Shown piece after piece: positions 1 to 10,954 of a DNA stretch of 64,000 nucleotides. The notes under the pieces were generated by a model that worked only from the letters and a program-made list of their open reading frames with translations, searched no databases and was not told the origin of the DNA. The position numbers were made by a program, and so were the translations under genes. Numbering within the stretch: position 1 is the stretch's first letter; each line of letters begins with the position of its first letter. This stretch comes from Pseudogymnoascus destructans (lineage: Eukaryota > Ascomycota > Leotiomycetes > Thelebolales > Thelebolaceae): the NCBI RefSeq assembly GCF_001641265.1, contig NW_020167520.1:1426001-1490000 (forward strand), written 5' to 3'.

Positions 1-890
1 CGTTAGGAGTCAGAATCATGCGAGTAATGGGATGATGAGCGTCGTCGTACTTCGGATCTGATAACTATTCTTTACATATAATTTACTGTGCAGAGGTACT
101 TATCATCGCCATGTGTAGTGGAACACGGCTCCCATTCGCGGCACTGGGCAGGGTGGACTAACTCTAAAGTTCGCCATAATGACAGTACAGAAGCTGGCTT
201 CACAGTGTAGGATGTAGTTTGTAGAACAGAGTAAAACGATGCAATTAAACAGGCTATTCTAATCGGACTACGCATACTTTTATAGGCTCTAAATAACCCC
301 TAATAACCCCCGGAACTTCCGAGTGAGCCGCTCCTTCTGGTGCAGAGTTTTCACCGGAATATGGAGCCCTAAAGAGGCTTTTTCTGGTTCTGTAAGAACC
401 GTGGGTTGAGTCCCCTAGCTCTGAGAGAACCATGGGACAGCTCGGGTCCGTGGCGGAGATCCTCCGGTTTTCTAGAACCAGAACCACAGTTTTTTTCTAA
501 CCCCCGGCCCGATTTCTAACACATAATCCCTAAAAAGCTTGCCACCCGCAGCGATCCGGAGATTAGACGTACTAGTATGTACAACATGAACACTGGAAGC
601 GACTCATTCAAGTTTCTTCTTCAAGGCGCTACTAATGTTCGATTCCAGAACAGTCCCTCACCGTCCCTCGGCCCTGCATCGCGTGTGCCATCTGGGTCAT
701 ACTGTTGGATAAGATCATGACAGCCCGACGATCAGTCGATCACGGGCATGCGGGGGTTGGCAGTTCGTCCGTCATGTTGCCATGTCAAGGGTGTCTCGAG
801 AAGCTATAAAGAAGTTTGATTCAGCCAAGAATGAGACGCAATAATAAGTCCTAGGCTCATCTCCAAATCTTTGACAATCCATCATTCACC
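1..890. other. Intergenic, no gene seen
   Basis: No ORF with coding character or recognisable family is present on either strand. The last ~60 bases before 891 hold pyrimidine-rich stretches typical of fungal leaders and are probably the upstream region of the next gene. Confidence 0.5.
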
Positions 891-1527
891 ATGCAACTCC
901 TCAACTACATCCCACTTCTGCTGGTCCCGGCCGTGGCCGCTAAGAGCACCGTGTACCTGATCCGTCACGGTGAGAAGCCTTCCAGCGGCAAGGGCCTCAA
1001 TGCCCAAGGTCTCCAGCGTGCCCAGTGCCTGCGTAACGTGTTCGGAAGCTCATCTTCCTACAACATCGGCTACATCATGGCCATGACCCCAGACTCTGGT
1101 ATTCTTCCCGCGCTGCCCAATAAATTCTTATAGATATTCCAGCTGTGCTAATTGAACCCTCAGATGGATCCCGCGCCCGCCCGCTCGCAACTGTCCAGCC
1201 CCTTGCTTCCGACCTTGGTATCACCGTCGACACCTCTTGCGACCGTGACGACCAGAAGTGCGTCGCCAAGGTTGTGAACAACTACGCTGGTGGCGGAAAC
1301 ATCCTTATCTGCTGGGAGCACAATGCCCTGACCGATATTGTGAAGGCCCTGGGTGACGGCAATGCCCCCACCTACCCAAGTGCTTCGTAAGTTTCTATAT
1401 TGCGCTTTGGCACTTTTATGAGCATAACTCTTACATGCGGAATAGGTTCAACCTGATCTGGACTGATCCTTCACCATACTCCGCCATCGCTGCTACTACT
1501 TCTGAGAACTGCCCTGGACTTGATTAG
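891..1527 (+). CDS. Secreted histidine-phosphatase (phosphoglycerate mutase-like) family protein
   Basis: Three exons, 891-1098, 1164-1386 and 1446-1527, give a 170-residue protein. Introns 1099-1163 and 1387-1445 have GT..AG ends (the second donor is GTAAGT), and both joins keep the frame. Residues 1-17 form a hydrophobic signal peptide ending VAA. The motif YLIRHGEKP follows, containing the RHG phosphohistidine signature of the branch-1 histidine phosphatase superfamily. A second conserved segment around ICWEHNALTDIV carries the distal catalytic-type His (W-E-H). The protein is short compared with cellular phosphoglycerate mutases and resembles the small secreted fungal members, whose substrate is not known. 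The start is the first ATG ahead of the signal peptide. The family call is firm; the substrate cannot be read from the sequence. Confidence 0.8.
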
Positions 1528-1606
1528 ATAGAGTGAATGATGGGTTGTCGAGCGTTGATCGCTGAATGAATCACTTGTAGTTACCTTTCCATATAAAATT
1601 ATATAT

Positions 1607-1690
1607 GTTCCGGCCCAACTGTGATTTATTCTCGCTCATGAGCTGGCGGCCAGCCCATGAGCGGGCGCAACTCACGGTTGGGCCGGAACG
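1607..1690. repeat. Foldback palindrome (MITE-like)
   Basis: Two nested inverted repeats form one hairpin. The outer arms are GTTCCGGCCCAACTGTGA at 1607-1624 and its near-perfect reverse complement ending at 1690 (one mismatch). The inner arms are CGCTCATGAGCTGG and CCAGCCCATGAGCG (one mismatch). TA-rich sequence flanks both sides. It lies 80 bases after the stop of the preceding gene and may form part of its 3' end. No coding content is visible. Confidence 0.6.
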
Positions 1691-2250
1691 TTGCATATAC
1701 ATAGGCACTAAATCGTTGTAACCACTTTTTCCATTGCTCGAGGATAGAGTAGGCTGAGCAGCCTATTTGGAACTGATGTGCGTCAGGGATCCTCCCGCCC
1801 TCCAACACCTCTGAACCTCACGGGCGAAATCCAGATTACCGAGGAGGATTCCCGGGTGGCTGAAGGAGGGGGGTGAGGGGGCCCCGCAGCGGGATGTGGT
1901 GGGCTAGCTTTGCTTTTGTGCGCGCGGAGCGGACCTGGCTGGTGCCGTTTTGGAGGCGTGTTGATGGAGAGGGGGGCCAAGACGTTTCCAGAAAAGGTGT
2001 ATATAGTAACAAAAGTATATAGATGTGTACATGACATGAATACCAAGGCTACGAAGAAAATTCACGCACCCAGGCCATCAGCTGGCAGTAACCATCTACC
2101 AAACGCCAGCTATGCTCATCAGTATCATACAGCACACCTCTCTCCTTCATCCGCCAGCGGCCACTAAAACAAAGGTATCACCAGTCTCCAGAAACAACAC
2201 TAAAGCCAACAGTAGACTACAACATTATTTCCCAACAACCGCATCGCCCC
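1691..2250. other. Intergenic, no gene seen
   Basis: GC-rich then AT-rich spacer between convergent genes. Short ORFs here have no family resemblance. It probably holds the 3' untranslated regions of both neighbours. Confidence 0.4.
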
Positions 2251-4436
2251 CTACGCACCACCGCTCCCACTACCATTCCCCGGCTTCCCCCCATCCAACA
2301 GCAACTTCGGCTTAATAAAGCCCTCATCCAGCTGCTTAAACCACGCCGCATGATCTTCCGTCGTCCCGCTCAGCAAACTACTCATAGCCGCACCTGCACC
2401 CGTGACCGTGTTGCTCAGCCCCGCCACGAACCCCGCGCTCGGCGTACGCTCCGCCGTTGATCCGCTTGTAGGATAGATTTCTGGATTAAGAAGCCCCAAA
2501 CCCTCCAACGCGCTCGACGGGCCTTCCGGCCGCGCCGCCCGTCGCGCTGCGGGAGGAAGATCCGAGTCGCTCTCCTCGTCGTCGGACGGCGGGGCGCGCA
2601 ACAGTTCCTGGTCAGAGCCGTGGCGCCCGATGCTGCCTCCTAAGGCTGAGTTGGCCCTGCCGAGGCTTTGCTCACGGGCTGCCGGGCTCGAGTTACCAGA
2701 CGCGTAGATGCGCCTCGAAGCACCGTTCGCGGGGCGACCGACATTGTCGAGCTGCACGCTGGAGCGACGCTTGGGGAAGTTCCCGATCGCGCTGCCACCA
2801 CCTCGGGCGAAATAGGGGCCGGAGCCGCCAGTGACGGCTTCAATGTCGAATTCGTCATCACTGTCAATCTCGTCGACGACGCCGGTGCGGATGCCCAGGA
2901 TCTCGAGCATGCGCGCTGTGGTGCCACCGAAGATGATCACGGTTAGGACGACAACGACGAGGACGGTGGTCTTGAGGGCGGATGCGTTTTCGCCAGTTAG
3001 GCCGGCGGCGAGGGCGACACCGACTGCGCCGCGGAGGCCGGCCCAGAAGAGCATGGTTTGGTAGTTGTAGGGCAGCTCATCAGGTGCGTCCATTCTGCCG
3101 CGGCGACGGGCTCGGTAGCGGATGAACCAGTTGATGAGCCTTGATAGTGGAAAGACAGCGGCCCATCGCGCGATGCAGATGCCGAAGACGGTGACGATAA
3201 TAAACAGAGGCTTAAACTGCAACGAAGGTTCCGTAAATAGGGTAATACCGAGATAGATGAAGATAAAATTCTCTGACAATTGTGCCAGCACGGAAAAGAT
3301 GTACTTGGTGCTGAGCTGTGTGCGGCGCGACATATTGTAGTAGGCATAGTGCTTTAGAGTTATGCCACAGAATAACAGACTCACGATGCCTAGACGGTGT
3401 TAGCAATAATCTAGTATACCGATATACAGGCGACTTACCAGACATATGGAGGCCATTGGAAAGGAAGTAGCTCGCATAGGCAATCAGAAAAATTAAGCAA
3501 GACTCAATCTTGGGGAAGCGCCGCACGTAGGTATGCTTCAGCACCAGAGCAGTAGCAACCCCAATGAAAACCCCTATTAGGAGGCTGCCAAAGAAAACGG
3601 CCAAGAAAATTCCAATACCCTCGATGAGATTAAGGGGTCCCAAAGTAACTTTTTGGCCGACCTCCTCATACCTCTGAGCTGTCTCAAACAAGACAATTGC
3701 AATAGCATCGTTCAATATGGACTCGCCAAAAATGATGGTATAAAGTTTCGGATCAACTTTGTAGGTGTTGAAGATGGCAAGGATGGTGACTGGATCAGTG
3801 GCAGATAGTGTAGCCCCGACAGATATGGCCTCCAGGAAGGATATATCAAAGCCCTCCAATGGTATCCTGGTATATAGCCAGAGAATTGACCCGAGAACAA
3901 CGGCTGAGATGAAGGTCCCAGCAAATGCAAAAGTCAAGATGGTGCCTATATTCCGGAAGAAGTTGGCTTGGTGTAGCTCATATCCCGACGCAAGGATAAT
4001 AGGCGGCAGGAGCAGGTTGAAGAATAATAGATAGTCAAAGGTAACGAGGTTCTGTATCGATGTCCCGGTGGTGATTCTCAGGATCAACCCCACAGTCATT
4101 CCACCAAAAATCGATATGACAGTTTCGTGGACAGCTTGCACCTTTCGGGTTTGAAGCAGGTATGACGTAAACAAGGCGATGATGAGGAGGCTTATGAGGA
4201 TGAATAGGGCCCATGACATAGATATCTCCCTTTGGGCAGATCCAGGTTCTGGTAATGAGTTAGACACAGGCTCGTGAAGCGGACAAAGAAGCGTAACCAA
4301 CTTTCTCGGTCGTCGACTTCATCATCCTGACGCTCTGTGAGGAAGCATTATTAGCATGGGTATGTCGCATGTCATATACATTAGCAACCATACTGAGTAG
4401 GCCGTGTATCAGATAGGTCGCAACGGCGGCAACCAT
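2251..4436 (-). CDS. Endosomal/vacuolar Na+(K+)/H+ exchanger, CPA1 NHX type
   Basis: Cation/proton antiporter of late endosome or vacuole membranes, a homologue of yeast Nhx1. Proposed exons on the minus strand are 4436-4394, 4334-4302, 4248-3439 and 3389-2251, giving 674 residues. The three introns are GT..AG with branch-like TGCTAAT or CTAAC sequences, and the exon total is divisible by three. Visible landmarks are an N-terminal hydrophobic segment, SWALFILI, the amiloride-site-like FFNLLLPPIILASGYE, ATDPV, the ion-binding ND pair in GESILNDAIAIVLF, and LRGAVGVALAAGL. A long Ser/Gly/Arg-rich cytosolic tail follows, as in fungal NHX proteins. Exons 1 and 2 are inferred from splice signals and frame; exons 3 and 4 are certain. 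The gene is divergent from the sugar carrier at 5348. Confidence 0.88.
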
Positions 4437-5347
4437 GCTTGGCAGTCTTGGGATGTAAATATATGCCTCCGCGATGGACCTTAGGCGACTCGAAGGTCCC
4501 CTATTGAGCAAGAACTTGCGGCTCGTGGGGTGACGATAGCGTCGCTCAACGGTGAGCTGAGAATGGTGAGAGAAAGCACCATATATATCCTAGGATGAAT
4601 GGGCTTGAGAAAGTCGAAGATGAGGTCTTCACGATATTGTACAGATTGCGACAGGTGCTAGTGGCTGGAGGGTTAGTAGCCGCCAATCGGCTTGCGCTAA
4701 CCGCTAACCGCTAGCCGCTGGTAACCCTTCTGCACAGGTCTCTATCGCGTGTCGTATTGGACCTGAATGACGATGATGGGCAGTGGTCGTCATGTGCCCT
4801 TGAGTTCCATCGTCTCGCAGAACGCATACTCTCTGTTTGCTTTCCTCCTCCTCTTCTGCATACCGTAACTACAGACTCTATAAAGTCATACCCATCATTC
4901 AGCGCATACTTGAAATAGAATTTTCATCTTTGCATGTACCTACTGTCGCCGGCTCTGTCACGCCGACATCTCAGCCGTCCAAGTTGTCCAAGCTGTCCAA
5001 CTGCCCTCGTGATGTCCTGAGCCCCCTCGCCCCTGAACGCCAATAATCAGCTCTGTTCAAGGTAATTGGCTTCAACATTATATAGCCCGTTTGTATACGC
5101 TCCCCGCTTACATTCTTAGAAAGCCTGTCAATTTAAACCCAACGATCTGACCAACTGGTGTTGTGTCCTGGACGACCCCGCCACGAGTGATGTCGCTTTA
5201 GACCATTCCCACGATTAACTCGAAATCATATACCTACTGTCCTCATAAAGTTTTGCGTTCAGTCTTCCGTGCGATATTACAGGCGTACATAATCCAGGCG
5301 AGGGTCTAAATATCGGCACAGTGTCGGAGAATATACAGCTTGAGCAG
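4437..5347. promoter_or_regulatory. Divergent intergenic promoter region
   Basis: Shared upstream region of the antiporter (leftward) and the sugar carrier (rightward). It holds a short direct repeat, CTAACCGCTAACCGCTAGCCGC, near 4697-4718, and CT-rich stretches. No coding sequence is recognised. A GTG-initiated extension of the carrier ORF at 5321 is disregarded because an ATG follows at 5348. Confidence 0.4.
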
Positions 5348-7402
5348 ATGAGCTTGTCAGATGCGAAATCACCACCTCAAGGCAGAGAGAGAACCGATAC
5401 AGAACTAGCGCCTGGTTCAGAACGTAACAGTTCGGATGCTTCAGGGGTAGCCAACGGTTCACCGCACAAGGTGTCATTTGATGGAGCCGGGGACCCAGCA
5501 AACGAGCAGTCTCCTCTCCTCCGAGCCTCGCAGAGCGAAGACGACGGAGATGGCTTGCTGAATGATGGTACCGCCCTAGACCACCATGACGAGTACCAAG
5601 TCACCAAGAGCGTTTGGTACCTTATCATTCTAACGATTAGTCTTGGAGGGTTACAAATAGCATGGTCTGTGGAATTATCAAACGGCTCACCATACCTGCT
5701 ATCGCTTGGACTGAGCAAATCTGTGATGGCTTTGGTATGGATTGCCGGGCCACTGTCTGGAACTCTAGTTCAACCGTATGTCGGCGTTCGAAGTGATAAC
5801 TGCAGGATTCCATGGGGCAAGCGAAAGCCATTTATCCTTGGGGGAGCAGCGGCAACGATAGTGTCCCTTCTAGCCTTGGCCTGGACGAAAGAGGTAGTTG
5901 GTGGATTTCTGGGCATTTTCGGGGCCAAGAAGGACGACCCTGGTGTAAAAGTAACCACCATCGTCGTTGCTGTGCTTTTCGTCTACGTTTTGGACTTTGC
6001 TATCAATACTAGTAAGCTACTGCCGCTAAGTATACTCGGCATTTCTAACATCTTGAAGTCCAAGCCGCGATTAGAGCTTTCATGGTCGACTGTGCCCCTA
6101 CACATCAACAAGGTATGGCCCCTACATTTCCTAATGGTTGTAGCTGCTAACTCTGTGACAGAGGCGGCAAACGCCATGGGAAGCCGAATGACTGGAATCG
6201 GAAACATAATTGGGTATTGCTTTGGCTACATCAACCTCCCAAGGTATATGTGGTTCTTTGGAGACACCCAATTTAAGATACTGTGCGTAATTGCGAGTAT
6301 CTGTCTGTCATTTACTGTTGCAATCAGCATCATCTTCATTAAAGAGAGAGACCCACGTGAAGAGGGTCCACCTCTTGGCGACAAGGGAGGTGTCGTTTCC
6401 TTCTTTAAGGGCGTCTTTAGCTCGATCAAGAGCCTGCCACCACAAACTCGCAAAGTCTGCGAGGTTCAGTTTTTTGCCTGGATCGGGTGGTTTGGATTCC
6501 TATTCTACTTATCAACATGGGTGGCAGAACTCTATGTTGAACCATTTGTCGAGGCCAACCCAGACCTAACCCCGGAAGAAATCGACCGCCTGTATGAGAA
6601 AGGCACTCGCATTGGCACTTTTGCACTTCTCGTATGGGCCAGCGTATCGTTGGCTGCCAATGTTTTCCTTCCGTTCTTCATTGCGCCAACCTACGATGCC
6701 CCACTTGTCCCGTCCGCCGGTCAAGTAACCCAAAGTATCCATTCGCAAAGCTCATCGTCAAGCTACACGACTCGTTTGGACCGCTTCCTCGAACGCCTCG
6801 TCATTCCATGGCTTTCGCTGCGCCGCGCGTGGACCATTAGCTTAATCATGTTTGGCCTCTGTATGTTCTCAACCCTCATGGTTCCTAATCCCACTGTTGC
6901 CACCATCGTCGTTGGAATCGTTGGTATACCATGGGCTCTCACCATCTGGGCGCCCTTTGCCATCATCTCAGCCGAAATTTCCATGCGGGATGCCCTTCGT
7001 CGCGCACAGGCACTGAACGTAGCTTCGGGTGGCCGAGTCGACCCATTATCCCGCGATGACAACGGAGATCAGGCAGGTGTCATCCTCGGCATTCACAACG
7101 TTTCTATCGCCGCGCCACAGGTCCTTGCCACCCTAGGCTCGTCGCTGATATTTAAGTTCCTCCAAAAGCCACGGGGGACCCCGGGTGATATGAGTATGCC
7201 CGCATCGCTAGCTGCGGGTGGCATTTTCGCGTTGATTGCGGCCTATATGGCAAGTAGACTCGCGGAAGATAGTTCCGTTGAGGGCCTGGAGGCTGCAAGG
7301 GGCTTGGCTGCACATAGCGGGGGGAGGAGGGAGACTAACGCGAGCCAGAATAGGAGGAGTTTGAGCCGAAGCCGAAGCTTTGAAACTGGTTTAACTTACT
7401 AG
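5348..7402 (+). CDS. Sucrose/alpha-glucoside proton symporter (MFS, GPH/Sut type)
   Basis: Twelve-helix carrier of the SUT-like group that includes S. pombe Sut1, expected in the plasma or vacuolar membrane. Two introns interrupt an apparently open frame: 6012-6058 (GTAAGC..AAG) and 6113-6161 (GTATGG..CAG, with a GCTAAC branch site). Removing them turns nonsense-like residues into the family segment RAFMVDCAPTHQQEAANAM. Other landmarks are the N-terminal acidic hydrophilic tail, the first helix SLGGLQIAWSVELSNGSPYL, the loop RSDNCRIPWGKRKPFILGG (the RXGRR-like signature between TM2 and TM3), GYINLPRYMWFFGDTQFK, and a central loop before SLRRAWTISLIMFG. The start is the first ATG (5348). The transport family is firm; the substrate, sucrose or maltose, is inferred. 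Confidence 0.87.
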   Translation: MSLSDAKSPPQGRERTDTELAPGSERNSSDASGVANGSPHKVSFDGAGDPANEQSPLLRASQSEDDGDGLLNDGTALDHHDEYQVTKSVWYLIILTISLGGLQIAWSVELSNGSPYLLSLGLSKSVMALVWIAGPLSGTLVQPYVGVRSDNCRIPWGKRKPFILGGAAATIVSLLALAWTKEVVGGFLGIFGAKKDDPGVKVTTIVVAVLFVYVLDFAINTSKLLPLSILGISNILKSKPRLELSWSTVPLHINKVWPLHFLMVVAANSVTEAANAMGSRMTGIGNIIGYCFGYINLPRYMWFFGDTQFKILCVIASICLSFTVAISIIFIKERDPREEGPPLGDKGGVVSFFKGVFSSIKSLPPQTRKVCEVQFFAWIGWFGFLFYLSTWVAELYVEPFVEANPDLTPEEIDRLYEKGTRIGTFALLVWASVSLAANVFLPFFIAPTYDAPLVPSAGQVTQSIHSQSSSSSYTTRLDRFLERLVIPWLSLRRAWTISLIMFGLCMFSTLMVPNPTVATIVVGIVGIPWALTIWAPFAIISAEISMRDALRRAQALNVASGGRVDPLSRDDNGDQAGVILGIHNVSIAAPQVLATLGSSLIFKFLQKPRGTPGDMSMPASLAAGGIFALIAAYMASRLAEDSSVEGLEAARGLAAHSGGRRETNASQNRRSLSRSRSFETGLTY

Positions 7403-8291
7403 GGATTGCTTTAGAATATTGGGATGCTGAGTTTTGTGGCAGAGAGCATTCATTGCATGCTGGATTTACGGTGCGACGCACCAAATGGAGCACTGGGTCC
7501 ATCGTAGTCGAGCACAACTCCAACCTATCTATGAACCTACATAGCCTTGGGCAATACATCGGATCTTTAGAGTATGTACGCCTCGTCTTCTGTTTAATTG
7601 TGCGTCGACAGCTGCATTGCTGGCAGGGACAGAGGTCCCCACGGCGGCGACAAAACGCGGGGCTGGGAGACTATACATATGTTTTATCACCTACCCTGGC
7701 TATTTTGTTATATTCTCGTCACAACACCAAACTGGAACTCCACCGCCGCCCAATCATAAGTGGTGGCGGCATCGATCGTCATTCGCACCAATACGAGCCA
7801 CATCAACTCGCAACATCCGCCATATTTAGCCACAATTGTAACACTATTCATATCCTCAGAACGGCTTATCCAACTGTGGCTGCCGTGATCGTGGGTCCCT
7901 GAAATCCTGAGACTCCCGCATTTATAGCCTGCGATGTGCTTCATAACAGAGAGGGAAGTAACACTAACAGGCTCGTATTGCCGTGACACATGGCATCCAT
8001 GTCGCCACGCCACTATTAGGACTTGCCATAATGTCGCAATATTAACTAAAGGGGCCGTTAGAAAGATGTTTATTCGTGTTCTAGCTAATTTAGGGTACCT
8101 GTCATGACTGTCTAGACGTGTGTGATCGAGTTATAAGTATCGTTTTTCCTTCTGTTCTATTGTTCATCCTCTATTGCTTTATCCACATACGTCTCACACT
8201 TACTGTCGTTCTCATACCGTCGCTTGCTTTCGCCTTGCTCTCTCGTTAATACCCCTTCCAAAGCATTCATATATACACATATCCCGCAACG
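7403..8291. other. Intergenic, no gene seen
   Basis: A 149-codon open frame at 7453-7902 lacks family resemblance and any coding-like bias, so it is not called. The stretch before 8291 is CT-rich with ATATATACACATA and looks like a promoter or leader of the next gene. Confidence 0.45.
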
Positions 8292-8894
8292 ATGCAGATC
8301 CTCGCACTCCTCCCTCTCGTGGCCATCGTCGCTGCCCACAACACCCCTGAGGAGCCAGTGGAAGGGACTGTTTCAACCATCTACACGAACCCAACACGGG
8401 TGGTAGAGCAGTCGACCGTCTCAACAATCCTCACAAACCCAACACGGGGACAAGAGGAGGCGACTGTTTCGACGATTCTCACAAACCCAACACGCAGCGC
8501 AGAGGAGTCAACCTACACGACCATTTACACCAACCGTATACACGGCCATCTACACTAACCCAACATGGGGTCCAGAGGACGGGCTACAATCGACTGCCCA
8601 CACGAACAAATCGCAGCCACCACCAGGTAGCACTGGTAAGTCATTCCCCTTCTGCTCCGGACGAAGCTAATAATCATCGTCACCGTATATGTCACCGCAT
8701 GCCCAGTGTACCCAAACACCACCTTTACTCGTGGCCCCCCTGTACCGCCCACTCCCAGTGGCGGCGGGCCGGGGACAACCTCTCCTCCGGGAACTGATGG
8801 ACCACACCCCAATGGAGCGGCCGTAACGTCGTACATGGGCGCCAGCGTGATGGTCGGGTTGGCCGGTGTCGTCTTTCTTGCGGGCTTGTTGTAG
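8292..8894 (+). CDS. Small GPI-anchored, Thr-rich tandem-repeat cell-wall protein
   Basis: The signal peptide MQILALLPLVAIVAA is followed by about four imperfect repeats built on TVSTIxTNPTR, a Pro/Gly/Thr linker, and a C-terminal hydrophobic tail (SYMGASVMVGLAGVVFLAGLL) typical of GPI signals. Intron 8636-8706 (GTAAGT, GCTAATAAT branch, CCCAG) is clear. Upstream the frame breaks at ~8536. Two readings are possible. Either a one-frame deletion inside a repeat unit kills the gene, or 8536-8575 is a 40-nt intron (GTATAC, CTAAC, CAG) that restores frame exactly, giving exons 8292-8535, 8576-8635 and 8707-8894 and 163 residues. The putative intron itself reads as a repeat unit in the other frame. 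The role is probably structural or adhesive in the wall. Confidence 0.62.
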
Positions 8895-9229
8895 ATTGAT
8901 GTAAATCCAACGTGGATGGAGAGATGTGGATTGATTATATGCTAAGGCGGAGAAAAGTTGATTGAATAACATTCTAAGGCGGAAGAACGTAGATAAGAAT
9001 ACTATTATTAATTACATTAACTTTTCGAGACTTTTTCACCCTGTATACACTACTAAAGCGAAACATAAAGATTCACACTGTGTCATAATATAGTTATAGT
9101 ATGTGATATGAGGGTGATTGATACATACGACCATAGACTCAAGAAATTTAGGCATCCCGTCCGCTCTGTCATAAACAAGCTTGTAATTCAGTTGCTTAAT
9201 ACTCTCAATGTGCTAATAGACATATCGTG
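8895..9229. other. AT-rich spacer
   Basis: AT-rich sequence with no supported gene. It contains the 3' flank of the GPI gene and the lost 5' part of the following permease pseudogene. Confidence 0.4.
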
Positions 9230-10582
9230 GAACCTGAGCCCCTTACCGATGCAAAACACCTACGCCGGAATCTCCTTTGTCTTTTGATCCCTCGTCTCCA
9301 CCTCCTCCAACTCACCACAACCATCAGCCTCACCCTTTTACTTCGTTCGGTCGGCGGGGCCATCTGTGGCCTCTTCTCAGATCGCTATGGACGCAAATGG
9401 CCGCTGGTTGTGCACATGATCATCCTCGAGATCCTACAAATCGGTACCATCTCCGTACAGTGGGGAATTTTCACACTTTCTCGCCGTACGGGCCGTGTTT
9501 GGCCTTTTTATGGGCGGTGTATATGGGAGTGCTACTGCGATGGCTCTGGGAGTGCCATTGCGACTGTCTCGTAGATGCTAGAGGTCTCATGTCGGGAATC
9601 CTGCAACAAGGTTACTCGATGGGCTACGTCTTTGCTGCTTGCGCCAGTCTTGGGGTTGGTGGTTCAACAGAATCTTGGAAGACGGTGTTCTGGGTTTGTA
9701 CTGGCGTCTCGATAGCTGCCGGCCTCGTTAGCATCTGTTTCCCAGCATCGCAATAATTCATTGATGCAAAGAAGGAGGGCCATAAGCATATTACTCTAGC
9801 GGATTTCTGGCGGGACACCAGACTCATGCTTGCTAAAGAATGGAAGATGGTGGTCTACTGCGTTTTCCTCATGTCAGACCTTTACCAGTACCTTTTTGCA
9901 ACATTCAACTAACAAGCACCGCAGCGTCTGGTTCAACTTCTACTCCCACACCTCCCAAGACAGCTACACAACCTTCATGCGCACTGGCAAAGCCCTCGAC
10001 AACTCTGCCGCATCGCGCGCCTCCATTATAATGAAAGTCGGCGCCTGCGTCGGTGGAACCATCCTGGGATACCTCTCCCAATTCGTCGGCCGCCGCCGCA
10101 CCATCATCGCATCGGCCCTCATTTCCATGGTCTTAATTCCCACCTGGATCCTGCCGAATAGGGAAGGCTCACTTTCCGCCTCCGGATTCTTCATGCAATT
10201 CTTCGTCCAAGGCGCTTGGGGCGTCATTCCAATCCACCTCAACGAGCTGTCCCCGCCCGCATTCCGCAGTAGTTTCCCGGGACTTACGTACCAGCTGGGT
10301 AACACGATCAGTAGCCCCAGCGCACAGATCGTGAATGCGCTGTCGGAGAAGATGAACATCACTGGCATAAAGGGGGGGCAGGTGCCGGCCTACGGACCTG
10401 TGATGGGCGTTGCGACGACGATTATTGCGATGGGGATTGTGCTTTCGTTTCGCCGTAATAGTCGGCCAATTTCACTGTCTGGATGGAAAGGGCATGGAAA
10501 TGGAAGGCGTCAGCCATCCATGAAAACAGGCCAACTAGGAACATTGCCTAGCCACGCATTCCAAGGGATCCAAAGAGCGTGA
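9230..10582 (+). pseudogene. JEN-type carboxylate permease (MFS), decayed
   Basis: Fragments in different frames line up with the Jen1-like monocarboxylate carrier family. They are RSVGGAICGLFSDRYGRKWP (the DRYGRKWP loop between TM2 and TM3), ARGLMSGILQQGYSMGYVFA, WKTVFWVCTGVS, and a final block, IIMKVGACVGGTILGYLSQF to WGVIPIHLNELSPPAFR, covering the second half. Frame changes occur near 9470 and 9575. A TAA interrupts the frame at ~9753, and a further frameshift lies at ~9890-9930. The N-terminal cytosolic part and first helix are not recognisable. The locus is therefore a dead gene. Confidence 0.8.
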
Positions 10583-10954
10583 ACGGGTTTTGCATTGGTG
10601 GATGAGATTGCCACTCGTACCAGACCTCTCCATACTCGTTTATCAGCTCAGGCGTTGCTTCCGTATAAATAAATCCCAGAATGACCGTTTTGCCGTTGCC
10701 CATATCCCGTGAGGGATAGGTTCGGCGGGTTCACCGGTGATTTCAGACGTGGTTGGAAAGTAACAAAAATATCAGATATGTGAAGAAAAGGCTAGGGGAA
10801 GGGCTTAGAGATGGGTCATACATTCATATCCTCCTTGCGCTTGGCCTGTCCGAGTCGTGCGGCTAGACTTTGGTGTGATTTCAAGCCTTCCTATCGAGAG
10901 GGAAGCTGCAGATAGTTTGTTCCAGACCGAGTTACCACAGGGCTTTAATTTGGA
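10583..10954. other. Intergenic, no gene seen
   Basis: Spacer between the permease pseudogene and the 3' end of the leftward-reading unknown gene. No supported feature. Confidence 0.4.

Noticed and set aside
5321..5347. GTG-initiated N-terminal extension of the sugar carrier
   Set aside because: Eukaryotic start expected at ATG 5348.
7453..7902. 149-codon plus-strand open frame
   Set aside because: No family resemblance, odd composition, overlaps other random open frames; treated as intergenic.
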